Below, piece after piece: positions 1 through 11,215 of a DNA stretch of 64,000 bases. Source of the stretch: Tragulus kanchil (lineage: Eukaryota; Chordata; Mammalia; Artiodactyla; Tragulidae); contig JAIOJX010000030.1 of NCBI GenBank assembly GCA_022376925.1, forward strand, positions 170,929,298-170,993,297. The letters are read 5' to 3'. Made by a program: the position numbers and the translations under genes. Under the pieces are notes generated by a model that had not been told where the DNA came from, made no database searches, and saw only the letters and a program-made list of their open reading frames with translations. How positions within the stretch are numbered: the first letter of the stretch is position 1; each line of letters begins with the position of its first letter.

Positions 1-1386
1 GTTAAGGATTTGGGATTTAGTCTGAGAGCAATCAAGAGTAACCAAAGGGGGCTTCCCTGGTGGCCCAGTGGGTAAAAAATCCATCTTGCAGCACGAGGGG
101 CACTGGTTCGATCCCTGTTTCGGGAAGATCCCACATGCTGTGGAGGGGCTGGACTGGTGTGTCTAACTGAGCCAGCGCTCTGAGCGCATGAGCCTAGAGC
201 CGGTGCTCTGCAACAAGAGAGGCCACTGCAATGGGAGGCCCACACCAGCTGAAGAATAAATATGGATGAAAATAAATAAATAAAAACCAGTCTATTTCTA
301 TGCCCAGAAAGAGTGGTCATCATCATGACGAATGTTATCTCTTGGTCTTTATCTGAATTTGAAGAGTCATGGCATGGTCCAGTGTGGTACAAATCACATA
401 AAAATCTTTTTAAAAGTAGGTTCTAATTTAGTAGATCGGAAGAGAGCCTGAGATTCTTCATTTCCAACAAGCCTATGAGTAATCCTCAGAGTTAGAGAAA
501 AGAGGGTTGGGAGAAAATACTTTATTGACTCAATTTGAGAATGAATTAACTGAATAACATCTTCTCATGTTGCTCACCTGCTTGTGATGACAGGACATTT
601 TCCCCATGTAATTTGTAGACAGTATATAAGGAATTTCACTAAATCACTATGCAAGTGGTATTTCTGTTGGTTTTGGGTTGCCCCACTCCATGTATAGGAT
701 TTTCTTGAAACTGTTTTAGTTAGTCATTCACTGACTCATTCATTCTTCCAAATGTGCTTATGAAGCTATTTGTATCTTCATAGAGCTGATAGTCCTACAT
801 GGAAGAAGCACATTGATTATTTGATTACAATTGTGTTAGAAGTGGGGGATCACAGTAAATTCAGTGCTTGAAAAGAAGGGGTACTTGACATAGTGTGGAA
901 TTCAGTGAAGATTTCTTTGAGAATAAAATGATGTTTAAGTTGAAATCTGTGGTGTGCAGGAAGAGGCTCCTAGACATTGGGAACAGTATATGAAGAGGCC
1001 ATTAAGCTGGACAATAGATGGCTTATCTGAGGAAGCAAAAGGTCAATTTTGTTGAACAGCAGATAGTGGGAAGGTGCCTGATCAGCCATGAACAGGTTAA
1101 GGATTTGGGATTTAGTCTGAGAGCAATCAAGAGTAACCAAAGGGGGCTTCCCTGGTGGCCCAGTGGGTAAAAAATCCATCTTGCAGCACGAGGGGCACTG
1201 GTTCGATCCCTGTTTCGGGAAGATCCCACATGCTGTGGAGGGGCTGGACTGGTGTGTCTAACTGAGCCAGCGCTCTGGAGCGCATGAGCCTAGAGCCGGT
1301 GCTCTGCAACAAGAGAGGCCACTGCAATGGGAGGCCCACACCAGCTGAAGAATAAATATGGATGAAAATAAATAAATAAAAAACCA
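1..1386. repeat. Tandem duplication D1 (partial, period ~1095)
   Basis: Bases 1-290 match 1096-1386 almost exactly, starting at GTTAAGGATTTGGGATTTAG. The match stops abruptly at 290, where the first copy runs into TCTATTTCTATG and the second continues AAAAGAGGCC. By the geometry of the later duplications, the rest of the first copy should lie before the window, and the second copy should be about 291-1386. One internal indel is visible in the SINE (CGCTCTGAGCGC against CGCTCTGGAGCGC). Confidence 0.85.
49..290 (+). mobile_element. tRNA-derived SINE, Bov-tA-like head (copy 1, cut)
   Basis: The element starts GGCTTCCCTGGTGGCCCAGT (Pol III A-box region) and has the B-box-like GGTTCGATCCC, followed by an A-rich (AAATA)n tail. 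The body between GGAAGATCCCACATGC and the tail differs from the Bov-tA body as I remember it. The 5' flank AAGAGTAACCAAAGG (34-48) is the left target-site duplication. The right one is lost because the D1 junction cuts the tail. Confidence 0.75.
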
Positions 1387-1410
1387 GTAAAAGAGGCCAA
1401 AAATAAAAAA
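1144..1410 (+). mobile_element. tRNA-derived SINE with target-site duplication (copy 2)
   Basis: This is a complete copy. It has the tRNA-like head, B-box GGTTCGATCCC, a non-tRNA body and an A-rich tail. It is flanked by 15-bp direct repeats AAGAGTAACCAAAGG (1129-1143) and AAGAGTAGCCAAAGG (1411-1425) with one mismatch, as expected for L1-mediated retrotransposition. It sits inside an older repeat whose two halves are 855-1128 and 1426-2000. Confidence 0.8.
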
Positions 1411-2000
1411 AAGAGTAGCCAAAGGATTTCATGCAGAGGAACAACATTATTAGATTTGTGTTTTAATAGATCACTCAGGAGATGATTAGGGTAATGGTTC
1501 CTGACAAAATTGGGATGTGGTGGACAAGAAAGGAGAAAGATTGTCCTTGAAGCTTCTTGGTTTATGACACCTGGTGGGTCTCTTCCTGGAGACAGATGAC
1601 TTTGGAGAAACGTGAGTTGAGAATTAGATCAAGAGTTTAGTTTTAAAATATGTTAATTTTGAAGTACTTGTGGTATATGGAAAAATGTCAGGTAGACAAC
1701 TGAGCATATTGTTTTTCATCTCAGAGGAGAGAGAAGAGTTGGATACACACTTCTGTAAGTCATTGACAGGAGAAGAGGTTGTAGAGGTGTCCTTGGGTTA
1801 TCAAAATGTAATGGAGGCTTAGTGGACAAAGAAAGCCAAGAAGGTAGGAGGAAGATCACAAGAGTGCAATGCGAAGGAAGACAAGGCTAGGGCAGATGTC
1901 AGCTCTGTTGAATGTGGGTGAGAAGGTCAGGAAGCTGAGCAATGATACTTATCTGTTGACTGAGCAACAGGGAATTCATTAATAAACTCTGTGATAGTCA
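1411..2000. repeat. Ancient interspersed repeat (unnamed) hosting the SINE
   Basis: The stretch has the character of an old mammalian repeat (ATTAGATTTGTGTTTTAATAG, CAGAGGAACAACATTATTAG, GGTAGACAACTGAGCATATT). The related left half is at about 855-1128, and the stretch recurs through D2 at about 2561-3150. I recognise the style of a widespread old element but cannot name it with confidence. No open reading frame is preserved. Confidence 0.4.
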
Positions 2001-2295
2001 GCTGGCAAGACAGAGACAAAAGCCAGATCCTAGGGGATTCTTAAGGGATATCACGATGGAAAAGGCTGTTGAGAATAAGAACATAGCCTCTAGGCACTCA
2101 GTCTTTTTTTGCAGGAGCAAACCTGACAAGCAAGTGGTAGGAAGAGCCTGCTGAAAGGCACTCATTGTCAATTTTACCAAAAGGTTTTTTAATTGCAAAA
2201 ATTTTGAACCGCAGATAGTGGGAAGGTGACTGATCAGCCATGAACAGGTTAAGGATTTGGGATTTAGTCTGAGAGCAATCAAGAGTAACCAAAGG

Positions 2296-2560
2296 GGGCT
2301 TCCCTGGTGGCCCAGTGGGTAAAAAATCCATCTTGCAGCACGAGGGGCACTGGTTCGATCCCTGTTTCGGGAAGATCCCACATGCTGTGGAGGGGCTGGA
2401 CTGGTGTGTCTAACTTAGCCAGCGCCTGGGCGCATGAGCCTAGAGCCGGTGCTCTGCAACAAGAGAGGCCACTGCAATGGGAGGCCCACACCAGCTGAAG
2501 AATAAATATGGATGAAAATAAATAAATAAAAAACCAGTAAAAGAGGCCAAAAATAAAAAA
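2296..2560 (+). mobile_element. tRNA-derived SINE (copy 3, same locus as copy 2)
   Basis: This is the D2 copy of the element at 1144-1410. It has the same 15-bp flanks at 2281-2295 and 2561-2575. It differs mainly near the middle (AGCGCCTGGGCGC instead of AGCGCTCTGGAGCGC). The shared insertion site shows that it is a duplicate of one insertion, not a third insertion. Confidence 0.8.
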
Positions 2561-3296
2561 AAGAGTAGCCAAAGGATTTCATGCAGAGGAACAACATTAT
2601 TAGATTTGTGTTTTAATAGATCACTCAGGAGATGATTAGGGTAATGGTTCCTGACAAAATTGGGATGTGGTGGACAAGAAAGGAGAAAGATTGTCCTTGA
2701 AGCTTCTTGGTTTATGACACCTGGTGGGTCTCTTCCTGGAGACAGATGACTTTGGAGAAACGTGAGTTGAGAATTAGATCAAGAGTTTAGTTTTAAAATA
2801 TGTTAATTTTGAAGTACTTGTGGTATATGGAAAAATGTCAGGTAGACAACTGAGCATATTGTTTTTCATCTCAGAGGAGAGAGAAGAGTTGGATACACAC
2901 TTCTGTAAGTCATTGACAGGAGAAGAGGTTGTAGAGGTGTCCTTGGGTTATCAAAATGTAATGGAGGCTTAGTGGACAAAGAAAGCCAAGAAGGTAGGAG
3001 GAAGATCACAAGAGTGCAATGCGAAGGAAGACAAGGCTAGGGCAGATGTCAGCTCTGTTGAATGTGGGTGAGAAGGTCAGGAAGCTGAGCAATGATACTT
3101 ATCTGTTGACTGAGCAACAGGGAATTCATTAATAAACTCTGTGATAGTCAGCTGGCAAGACAGAGACAAAAGCCAGATCCTAGGGGATTCTTAAGGGATA
3201 TCACGATGGAAAAGGCTGTTGAGAATAAGAACATAGCCTCTAGGCACTCAGTCTTTTTTTGCAGGAGCAAACCTGACAAGCAAGTGGTAGGAAGAG

Positions 3297-5039
3297 ACCT
3301 ACATGAACTGAAAGAGTGTTCACTGATAGACATTGTCAATTTTTACCAGTGTAATTAGGAGTTAAGTTGTGTTAGTTCAGATGTCAAGAATTCATAATTT
3401 GGATAGTGACTTTCCTCAAAATTGCCTATAATTTTGTTATGAAAGAAAGATAAATAATATTTGTGTTCATAACGAGGATGGTTCCCATATTCAGAAGGAA
3501 ACAGTTTCCAAGTGTCTTTTTAAAGAACCATTGATTGATTTTGATGACCCATCTTTGCCATTCCTGTTGGGTATGATGTTCCGACTTTTCTCTCCCAGTT
3601 GCATCTTTATCACTTGGAACAGTGATGCAAGGAAGAGGCTCATGCACTGTTTCGTGAATGAATGAATGGATGCTAGGTGTTTCTCTCTGAATCTGGGAAT
3701 TCATCTGCACTCAGAAGAAACATTGGTACCTTGATGTCAATATTCAGAACATCTGACCCCTCTGACAGTTGAGTAATTCAGGCTTGACATGTTTCCAGTA
3801 AATCCAAGTGAGGGAGGTTACACTGTTGTGGAAAACTCACCATTGACGTGAGTTCAGCGTGACTTAGACTGGGATGGACGGAATTCTGCTTTCCAGAAAC
3901 CCTGAGTAAATAGCAAGTAAGTGGAGCACTGCACAAGGTGATTGTTTGCCTTTGTTAGCAAACCTTGCCGTTACCCAGCCTGTGAAGGGCACGTGCTCAG
4001 AATGTGAGAGCACAGAGCCGAGCCGTGTGTGAAGAGCCCCAGGAGTCTGGAAACCTCTCCTGCACTTGCTCCTCAGTGCCAGCAGGGGTATGAGAGATGT
4101 TGGGTTTGGCTGTAACAAGGGCTCTCACTTTTTACTTAATCAGAATTTGCATTGTTTTTTTCATTATGGTATTAAAAGTGTGAATGTTGCCTCCATGTGC
4201 CGTAGAAATAACAAAGCTCCAGAACAGTTGGCTTTTATCTGTAGCACCTTTCGTCTTAGACTCTCCTAGGATCTCATAAGCTGATAATGTTCTTTCCAAA
4301 TGAGCTATTTTGTAATCACACTCCACATGATTGTTTAAAATAATTATTATTGTTTCACCTTAATATAAAAAGATTTATTTGCCAATAGAAAACTGAGTTT
4401 CCCCAGGAATGCTTGTGTTAACTGCCTCTTGGCTCATCAAGGTCTGTGGGACTCTGGAGACGGGTGAAATGCAAATGTTAGTTTATGGTTCCTTACATTT
4501 TAAGAAAATGAGGAGCTAAATTTCCATATCCAAAGACATAATTTACAATTCTGCTCCAGTGCTCAGAAGAGGGAATTAACCTCAGCAAAAGGAAAGAATG
4601 ATGAAGTGAGTGGGGTGTGGAGGGGCTGGAAAGAATTGGCCAGGAGGATCAAGTGGGAGCTGGAGATGCATTCATTTCTTGCCCCTACCCCACCCCTCAC
4701 CCCCCACCCCCAGGCAGGGTTTAGAATTAGGATCAGATCTCTAATCCTCTGAAGCTTTCTCCTGTCCAGCATTCCTGAATTTCCATGGCATGTTGGACCT
4801 GGGCTTTTGTTTTATTCTGATACCATCTTACTCAAGACATCACGTCACTGGCTGATGTTCATTATCCCCCTCCCATCGCGGCCGTTGACTCAGTCCCTGC
4901 CTGGAAACTCATTAATACTTTCCTGAAGGTATCCAGACTGCTTTTAGGTCTATGATTCTGTGATATACTTGGAGGTTTTAATTTTATTCTCCTGCTCTCC
5001 TATGCCTCTACATTGTATAGGTCAAAGAAAGTATAGTAT
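3297..5039. other. Unique non-coding stretch
   Basis: No duplication and no recognisable young repeat. Only short chance ORFs occur, with no splice-flanked coding pattern. It contains a C-rich tract near 4684-4712 and ordinary AT-rich DNA elsewhere. I see no gene here. Confidence 0.6.
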
Positions 5040-5395
5040 ACTAACTCATATATATGGGATCTAGTAAGATGGTCATGATAACACACGCAGTGAACTCATG
5101 AAAAAACAGAATAGACATAAAGACATTGTGGAGACCGAACAGTGGGAGGGAGGCATGGAGGGAGTAACATGGAAACCTATACTGTCATATGTGGAAAAGA
5201 TAGCTATTGTCATTGTGCTAGGGGAATAGGAGTGCCTACAACCACTTGGGGCGATGGTCTGGAGGGGTGGGAGGGGGGCACCTGGGTGGGGGGAGGGTCC
5301 AGGGATATGCATATGAATGATCTGGGAACATATATGTAAAAAATAAAAATAATTAAAAAAAAAATAAATAAATATTCACTGAAAAAAAAGAAAAA
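5040..5395 (+). mobile_element. L1 3' end (3' UTR with A-rich tail)
   Basis: ATATATGGGATCTAGTAAGA is typical of the region after ORF2 in ruminant L1 elements. It is followed by a strongly G-rich tract (5248-5298) and an A-rich tail (5337-5395). The 5' part of the element is absent, as is usual for truncated L1 insertions. No ORF2 remains. Confidence 0.6.
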
Positions 5396-5813
5396 AAGCT
5401 GCACAATTTTTTGACTAACCACGCACAGTAATTTTCCTATTCTGAAACACCTCCACTTCACTGCTAACATGACTGTCTAAACAGCGTTGGCAAACTGGCT
5501 GTTAAGGAGAGAGTAAATATTTTAAGCTTTGCAAGCCGTTTGGTCTGGGCAGCTGTTTGTCTTTACCTTGGGAAGGTACAGGCCATCTTACACAACGCGT
5601 AAAGGGGTGGATGTGGCTCTGTGCCAGTAGAGATTCACTTGTGAAAACACGTGGTGGACTGGCCTTGGCCTGTGCACTGTGGTCTGCCAGCCGTGTTTCT
5701 ACATCATAGTTCCTACGGCTCCTCCATTTTCATGATGTTGAAGCAGGCCTGTACTGGGGACTAATCTCTTTTCAGGTTTGTCATTCTATCTCTTCCCTAT
5801 GTGAAACTGTTTG

Positions 5814-6010
5814 TCCCTCAGGCATGTCCAACTTTTTGCTACCTATGGGCTGTAGCCTACCAGGCTCCTCTGTCCATGGGATTCTTCAGGCCAGAATACT
5901 TGAGTGGGTTGTCATTTCCTTCTCTGGGGGATCTTCCCGACCTAGGGATGGAACCTGGATCTCCTGCACTGCAAGTGGATTCTTTGCCATCTGAGCCACC
6001 AGGGAAGCTC
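5814..6010 (-). mobile_element. Bov-A2-type SINE
   Basis: Antisense Bov-A2 pattern: GGCTCCTCTGTCCATGGGAT, then GATCTTCCCGACCTAGGGAT, ending in GAGCCACCAGGGAAGC. It is moderately diverged from consensus, so it is a fixed older copy. Confidence 0.85.
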
Positions 6011-7411
6011 ATAGTCATTAAGGAATCTTGAAATCTTTTCAGGGTAGTAGCCTCATCTCAGTGGCCTCGTCATCTGGTTCTTTCTGATCTTGTTTTCTGC
6101 TCTTCTCTCCCCTCTTCACTCTGTTCTAATTCCCCTGGCCTCCTTGCTCTTCCCTGAAACACTACATGTGCTTCCACTCTTCTCTCTGCCTGGAATGCTC
6201 TTCCTCTCACAAGTATCACTCCATTCTCTTCAAGCCCCTCCTCAGATGTCACCTTCTCAGTGAGACCTTTTTTCTCAGTCACCGTCTAGTCAGAAGCACA
6301 GAAACAACTAGGCATTTCATACAGAATTTAATAGAGGAGATTGCTTATGCATTGAAATTCTTAGAGGAGCTTAAGGGATAGACGGGCTTCTGTAGAGATT
6401 TAGGGGCCAAGGATGACTGAACAAGGAAAGTGGAAATGGTGTAACCAGAGCCCATGTGCATGGAGCAGGTGGCTGGTAGACCCACCACCACCACCACTGC
6501 CTTGACTTATCACTTGCATTGATGCCTGGGTGCTTGAAGAGACCTACACCTGATGTTACCAAAGCCAGAGCCACTAATTGCGACGTGGCTGCATGTCACT
6601 CTTGTCTGATCAGGAATCCAAGAGCCCGCTACTTGTCCCTGGTAGCTATAGCTGCTTGAAGCACCACCAGAGCCAGAAAGAATACTGCTTTCTTTTTTCC
6701 ACTGGTGCCTCCCAATGGCAGATGGAACACTGGGAGAAAGCCTCGCCAGTCCTAGCTGCAAGGGAATGTGAAAAATGTAGGTTGTAAACTTCCAGCACCT
6801 TGCTACAGAGAGCTGACCCTGGAAGAATGAGAATAGAGAGGAACATGTGAGTCAATGGTCAGAGTGCCCTGTTCACTTCATATAAATTGACAGCTCTCCA
6901 CAGTTCATCCTTTTTCCAAGCTTTGTTTTTCTCCATAGCTTGTATTGCTGCCGATTATATGATTTGTGTACTTTCTTGTTTATTACCTGTCTCCCTTTGT
7001 AGAACATACATTAGATGACTGTGGTGATTTTTTCTCAGCTGTACCCCCATTTTCTAGAACAGTGTGGGGAATACAGGGGACATTCAGTAAATATTTGTAG
7101 AATGAATGAATGAGTTAGTTAATAACACTCAGGGTCTACTCCTAGAAACTACTGTGGCTTACAGGGCCAAATTTGACAACTTTAAAGAATCATAGAAAAG
7201 AAGGATCAAGAGAATGTTTCCCTCTCTTTCTATTCCCCTGTTCTCTCACATAAATGTATAGAGCTTTTTCTCATCTGGAAAGCATCTGATCTGGAACACT
7301 GACCACTTATGTTGACATTGTCCACCTGTTCAGAGGGAGAAATCTACATTGGACTCTACTTCTTCAGTCCTTTGGCAAATGCTGTGATGTTTTTGGAGAG
7401 TTTCATGAGTT
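6011..7411. other. Non-coding stretch with old repeat debris
   Basis: No gene is seen. About 7045-7115 looks like an L2 3' end (CATTCAGTAAATATTTGTAG then GAATGAATGAATG). Around 6285-6370 there is an old repeat piece (AGAAGCACAGAAACAACTAG). A (CCA)n run lies at 6481-6497. Confidence 0.4.
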
Positions 7412-7790
7412 TACTGGGATGGCTATAACAGAGTATCACAGATCAAGTGGCTTAAACAATAGAAATGAATTTTTTCATAGTTGTAGAAGCTGGAAATCCA
7501 AAATCAAGGTGTTTGCAGGGTTGGTTCTGGGACCTTTGATGAAGGATCTGTCCTTGTCCTCTCTCCTTGGCCTTTTGATGGTCATCTGTTCCCTGAGTCT
7601 CTTCATGTTGTCTTCCCTCTGTGTGTGAATGTGTCTGGATTTTCTCTTCAGTCATATAAAATTGGGACTCATCCTAATGACCTTGTTTTAATTAATTACC
7701 CTTGAAAGGTACATATTTAACTCCAGTATGGTTCCATTTTGAGATTTTGGAGGTTAGGACTTCAACATAAGACACAATTCAGTCCTGCAC
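7412..7790 (-). repeat. MLT1-like LTR (ERVL-MaLR), antisense
   Basis: The antisense MLT1 pattern is clear: GGATGGCTATAACAGAGTAT, GTGGCTTAAACAATAGAAAT, GGAAATCCAAAATCAAGGTG and, at the far end, ACACAATTCAGTCCTG. It is a solitary, decayed LTR with no internal viral gene next to it. Confidence 0.65.
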
Positions 7791-8416
7791 GTGAGCTCTA
7801 CGATGAATGTTTCATAAGACTGACAAAGCAGAGTGTGTAGCAAGAAGCATCTTAGACCATGAAATTACACGGCACCTCTTGAATGGTGATTCTGGTCCTG
7901 TGTTTATAATTTGGTGTTCCATTAGGGAGGATCCTGCCTTGGTAGCTGATGGGCGAGCCAGCAACGGTGAGGTAGGAAAAGGTTCAGCAAGACATCTCCT
8001 CTTTGACCTTGATGTAAATTAAATCTGTCATGGGACACACAGCTGGTCTCTTGTCTTGTCTGTGTGCATATTTGTTCTGCGGACAGCCCACAGCTACCTT
8101 TCCGTTCTCTCCTCGAATATCGAGTGACCTTGGAAACAGCCTAATCTATCTTGGCAGATTAGAGATAGAGAAAACAAGCAGGGAAGACAGACCTGCTGGT
8201 TCCTGCTATTGATCAGTGACTTGAATGAAAGTTCATTATGAGCTGGAGAGATGTGTCAAACACGGGTGTCAAGGGTGAAAAAACTCAAAACAGCACTGGC
8301 ATCAGGGAGCACTGACAGTAGCAGCAGCAACAGCCATGATAGCACACACACCAGAAACCACTGTACGTACTTTCGGTTAGTTTATTCTGGGTATTTGGCC
8401 ATTTCTCCTAAGTCAT

Positions 8417-8608
8417 GGGGCTTCCCAGGGGGCTCAACAGTAAAGAATCTGCCTGCTATTGTAGGAGGCACAGGTTCGACCTCTGATTTGGAAAGATACC
8501 CTGGAGAATGGAATGGAAACCCACTCCAGTATTCTTGCCTGGAAAATCCCATGGACAGAGGAGCCTGGCAGGCTACAGTTTGTGGGGTCACAAAGAGTCA
8601 GACATGAG
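8417..8608 (+). mobile_element. Bov-A2-type SINE
   Basis: Sense Bov-A2: GGGGCTTCCCAGGGGGCTCA, CCCACTCCAGTATTCTTGCC, ATCCCATGGACAGAGGAGCC, GTCACAAAGAGTCAGACATG. The full body is present and relatively well conserved. Confidence 0.88.
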
Positions 8609-9254
8609 GAATAAACAACAGCAAAACCCCAATCACGGGAAGCTGAGTATGAGAGAGACTTCCTAGAAATCAGTCATTTAGTTACTTCAGTCCCCTCATT
8701 GGATAAACTGAGGCCAAGAGGGATGAAATAACTCCCCACAATGCCACAGGGAGTCTGAAGCACCGTAGGGATGCTCAGCCATGTTTGAGGGAATTGAAAT
8801 CCAGGTTCTTTCTGCCCCTTTCTTCAACTTCTCCCTCTTGCCCGAGGGCGTGTCTCAGTATCCCCAGCATTAGCGTGTGCAGTGTGAAGTCCCTGGCGCT
8901 GTGCAAACCAACATACTTCTTGAAGGAGTTCAGAACTGAACAGACCCACATGGGTTCAAGCTGCTGACACTTACCACACATATGAGTTAGACACTGCACG
9001 TTACCTGCCTGAAACTTACATCCTTATTTAAAAAAATGGACATGCTAATGCTCCTTCATCTTGCAGCTTGCCTGGGAGGATGTGATACTAAAATCAGTCT
9101 GTGAACATAGGCACCAGTTACAATACATAGTCTCCTGGAGAAACGATCTCTGAGCCTGTTCATATCTAATAATGCGGCAGCCAGAAATAGTTAATCAGAT
9201 TGTTTTCAGAAGCCCGGGGCGGGCAGAGCCAGAGCCATGCATTGTGACTAGGAG

Positions 9255-9580
9255 TAACAAATCTGTCAGGGTTCTCCAGAGACATGGAACCATAGGATGT
9301 AGGTACTTAAAGAGGGAGGTGTATTTTGAGGAATGGGCTCATGTTGGAATCAGCATTCCTCCATCCTTGGGGAATCTTAGTTTTCTCTCTTCCAGTCTTC
9401 AGATAATTGGAGGAGGCCCACTCACATGGTGGAGGGTGAGCTCTTTTGCTTAGAGTTGCCTAATTTCCTTATTAATTACATTGAAAAAATCCCTTCACAA
9501 CAGCATCTTGACCAGTGTCTGACTTAAGCTGGGTACCGTGGCCCAGCCAAGGTGCCACATAATATTAGCCATCACAGGTA
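9255..9580. repeat. Ancient interspersed repeat (family not named)
   Basis: It starts GTCAGGGTTCTCCAGAGACA and ends near CACATAATATTAGCCATCAC. Both are typical of a widespread old mammalian repeat with GGTTCTCCAGAGAAACAGAA-type termini. I cannot assign the family reliably by eye. Confidence 0.35.
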
Positions 9581-9862
9581 AAGATTTCCAAAGGCTGAAG
9601 CATTGGGGGAATGGGGCGTGAGCCTCCTGGTAGGGAAGAAAGCACAGGGGCCAGTGGAGACTCAGCTACAGAAGGTCAGGCTGTTCTCAAGCACTCATTT
9701 CGCTAAGAATCAGACTTGAGTTCCAGCCCTGGTACAAGTTGAGTTCTTGTGTCTTGTCTCTGATCAGGGAAAGCACAAAAGAGAGGGAGCAAGATGGTGT
9801 CCCCTTGTGGCCAATTCTCTTCTCCAATGCCTTCGGTCCTTTGTGTGCCTGCGAAGCCCCTT

Positions 9863-10040
9863 AAGCTGTCTGACTCTCCAACCCTATGGACTCTAGCCTG
9901 CAGGCTCCTCTGTCCATGGGATTCTTCAGGCAAGAATACTGGAGTGGCTTGCCATGCCCTTCTTCAGGGGATCTTCCCAACTCAGATATCGAACTTGTCT
10001 CTTATATCTCCTTCATTGGCAGGCAGATTCTTTTAGCACT
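9863..10040 (-). mobile_element. Bov-A2-type SINE
   Basis: Antisense Bov-A2 signature: GGCTCCTCTGTCCATGGGAT, AAGAATACTGGAGTGGCTTG, GGGATCTTCCCAACTCAG, GGCAGGCAGATTCTTTTAGC. Confidence 0.85.
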
Positions 10041-10436
10041 AACACCCCCTATGAAGCCCTTCTGTCCTTTACTGACTCCAGTTTAGGTTTCCCAGAGTCT
10101 ATCCGCCAGTGCCAACCTGCCAGAAGGCTGCTCTGCCTTTGAAGGCCTCATCTCTCTGAGGGAGGAAGAAGGTCTGATCTCAGTGTCATCCTACAAATGT
10201 CATTTCCTTGACAGGTCATAGGCTCTGTTGATTTCTGATTTTTCTCTTGTGTAGACGATTCCAAACATTTCTTATATTACAGATTATATCAACACATGCT
10301 TTAAAGAGGGAAACAGGTCGGGTATTCTTGTGGAAGGGGAGAGAAAATGTGCATTTTTCTTAAGAACACCCCCACATGTCAACTGTCAATGGTGATTCTG
10401 TGTATTATGTGTTGCCTGCCTACTCATTATGGCTTT

Positions 10437-10521
10437 GCATGATCCTCTTTCCTCTCTTTTCCCCCTACTTCTGCCTTCTTTCTCAACTTCCTCCCTTCCT
10501 TTCTCCTTTCCTCCTTCCTTC
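10437..10521. repeat. Polypyrimidine low-complexity tract
   Basis: An imperfect C/T-rich run (CCTCCCTTCCTTTCTCCTTT and similar). On the other strand it gives a Lys/Arg/Glu-rich artificial reading frame, which inflates the longest ORF in the window (10427-11002, minus, 191 codons). Confidence 0.75.
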
Positions 10522-11215
10522 CATAAATATTCACTGAGGACCTACTGTGTGTCAACCTAGTGTACAGTGTAACAACAGTGAGAAAAATAGGCATAAATCT
10601 GTCATCACAGAGCTTCAATTTTGGAGGCAGGGTGCCAGCAGTAGATATTAAGCACATAAAATGACAAGTAGTCTTAAGTCTCGGCACGTGCCATGAAGGA
10701 AAGATGTAGGGGCTACGGGGGCCTCCAGCAGAGGGCCTTGATCTAGTCCATGCTGTAAAGGAAGGAGGAGAAAGTGGCCTTAGAATGAGAGCAGAAGGAA
10801 GAGAAGAGTTTATTAGGTGAAAAGAAAGGATAGAACATTCCAGAAAAGTTGAGTGTGCCAAAGCCTTGATGTGGAAGGGAGCTGTTGTACACAGGGAACA
10901 AGACACCAGAGAGAAGGGTGGGGAGAGGTAGGACAGTGAAGATGGGTGGACAGGTGGGCAAGGTGGAGTTACAGGCTGGATACTAGGGTTCTCCAAGACC
11001 ACCAGACTGAGGCCTGGAGAACAGGTGAAATGACTTTGACTTGGGTGGTTTTAGTGGAGATGGAGACAAATATTTGGAATCCAGAGAATTTTAGGAAGGA
11101 AAAGTAGCTAAACTGTGTAGCTAGCTTTATGACCTCGGGCAAGAAGTTGCTTAACTGCCTCTACATCTGTTTCTTCCAGAGCACAGGGCTGCTTCTGTTA
11201 CCTGCCCTCGTCTCT
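10522..11215. repeat. Old L2/MIR-type repeat debris
   Basis: AATATTCACTGAGGACCTAC at 10528 resembles an L2/MIR 'attgagcacctactatgtg' core. The segment 10750-11100 (GCCAAAGCCTTGATGTGGAA) belongs to a widespread old repeat. 11118-11200 resembles a MIR core (TTTATGACCTCGGGCAAGAA). All are decayed, with no coding signal. Confidence 0.45.

Larger units (their letters stand above)
1052..3296. repeat. Tandem duplication D2 (period ~1152)
   Basis: Copy A is about 1052-2146 and copy B about 2204-3296. They are nearly identical except for small differences in the SINE. Bases 2147-2203 between them are scrambled: part resembles the sequence after copy B (CATTGTCAATTTTTACCA) and part resembles the sequence before copy A (GCAAAAGGTCAATTTTGTTG). 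Copy A starts inside D1's second copy, so the two duplications overlap. Confidence 0.93.

Noticed and set aside
9172..9453. 93-codon plus-strand ORF
   Set aside because: It largely overlaps an old interspersed repeat and has no protein resemblance.
10427..11002. 191-codon minus-strand ORF, the longest in the window
   Set aside because: It covers a polypyrimidine tract and old repeat debris. Its composition is Ser/Pro/Leu-rich, then Lys/Arg/Glu-rich, as expected from low complexity. No domain or splice context.
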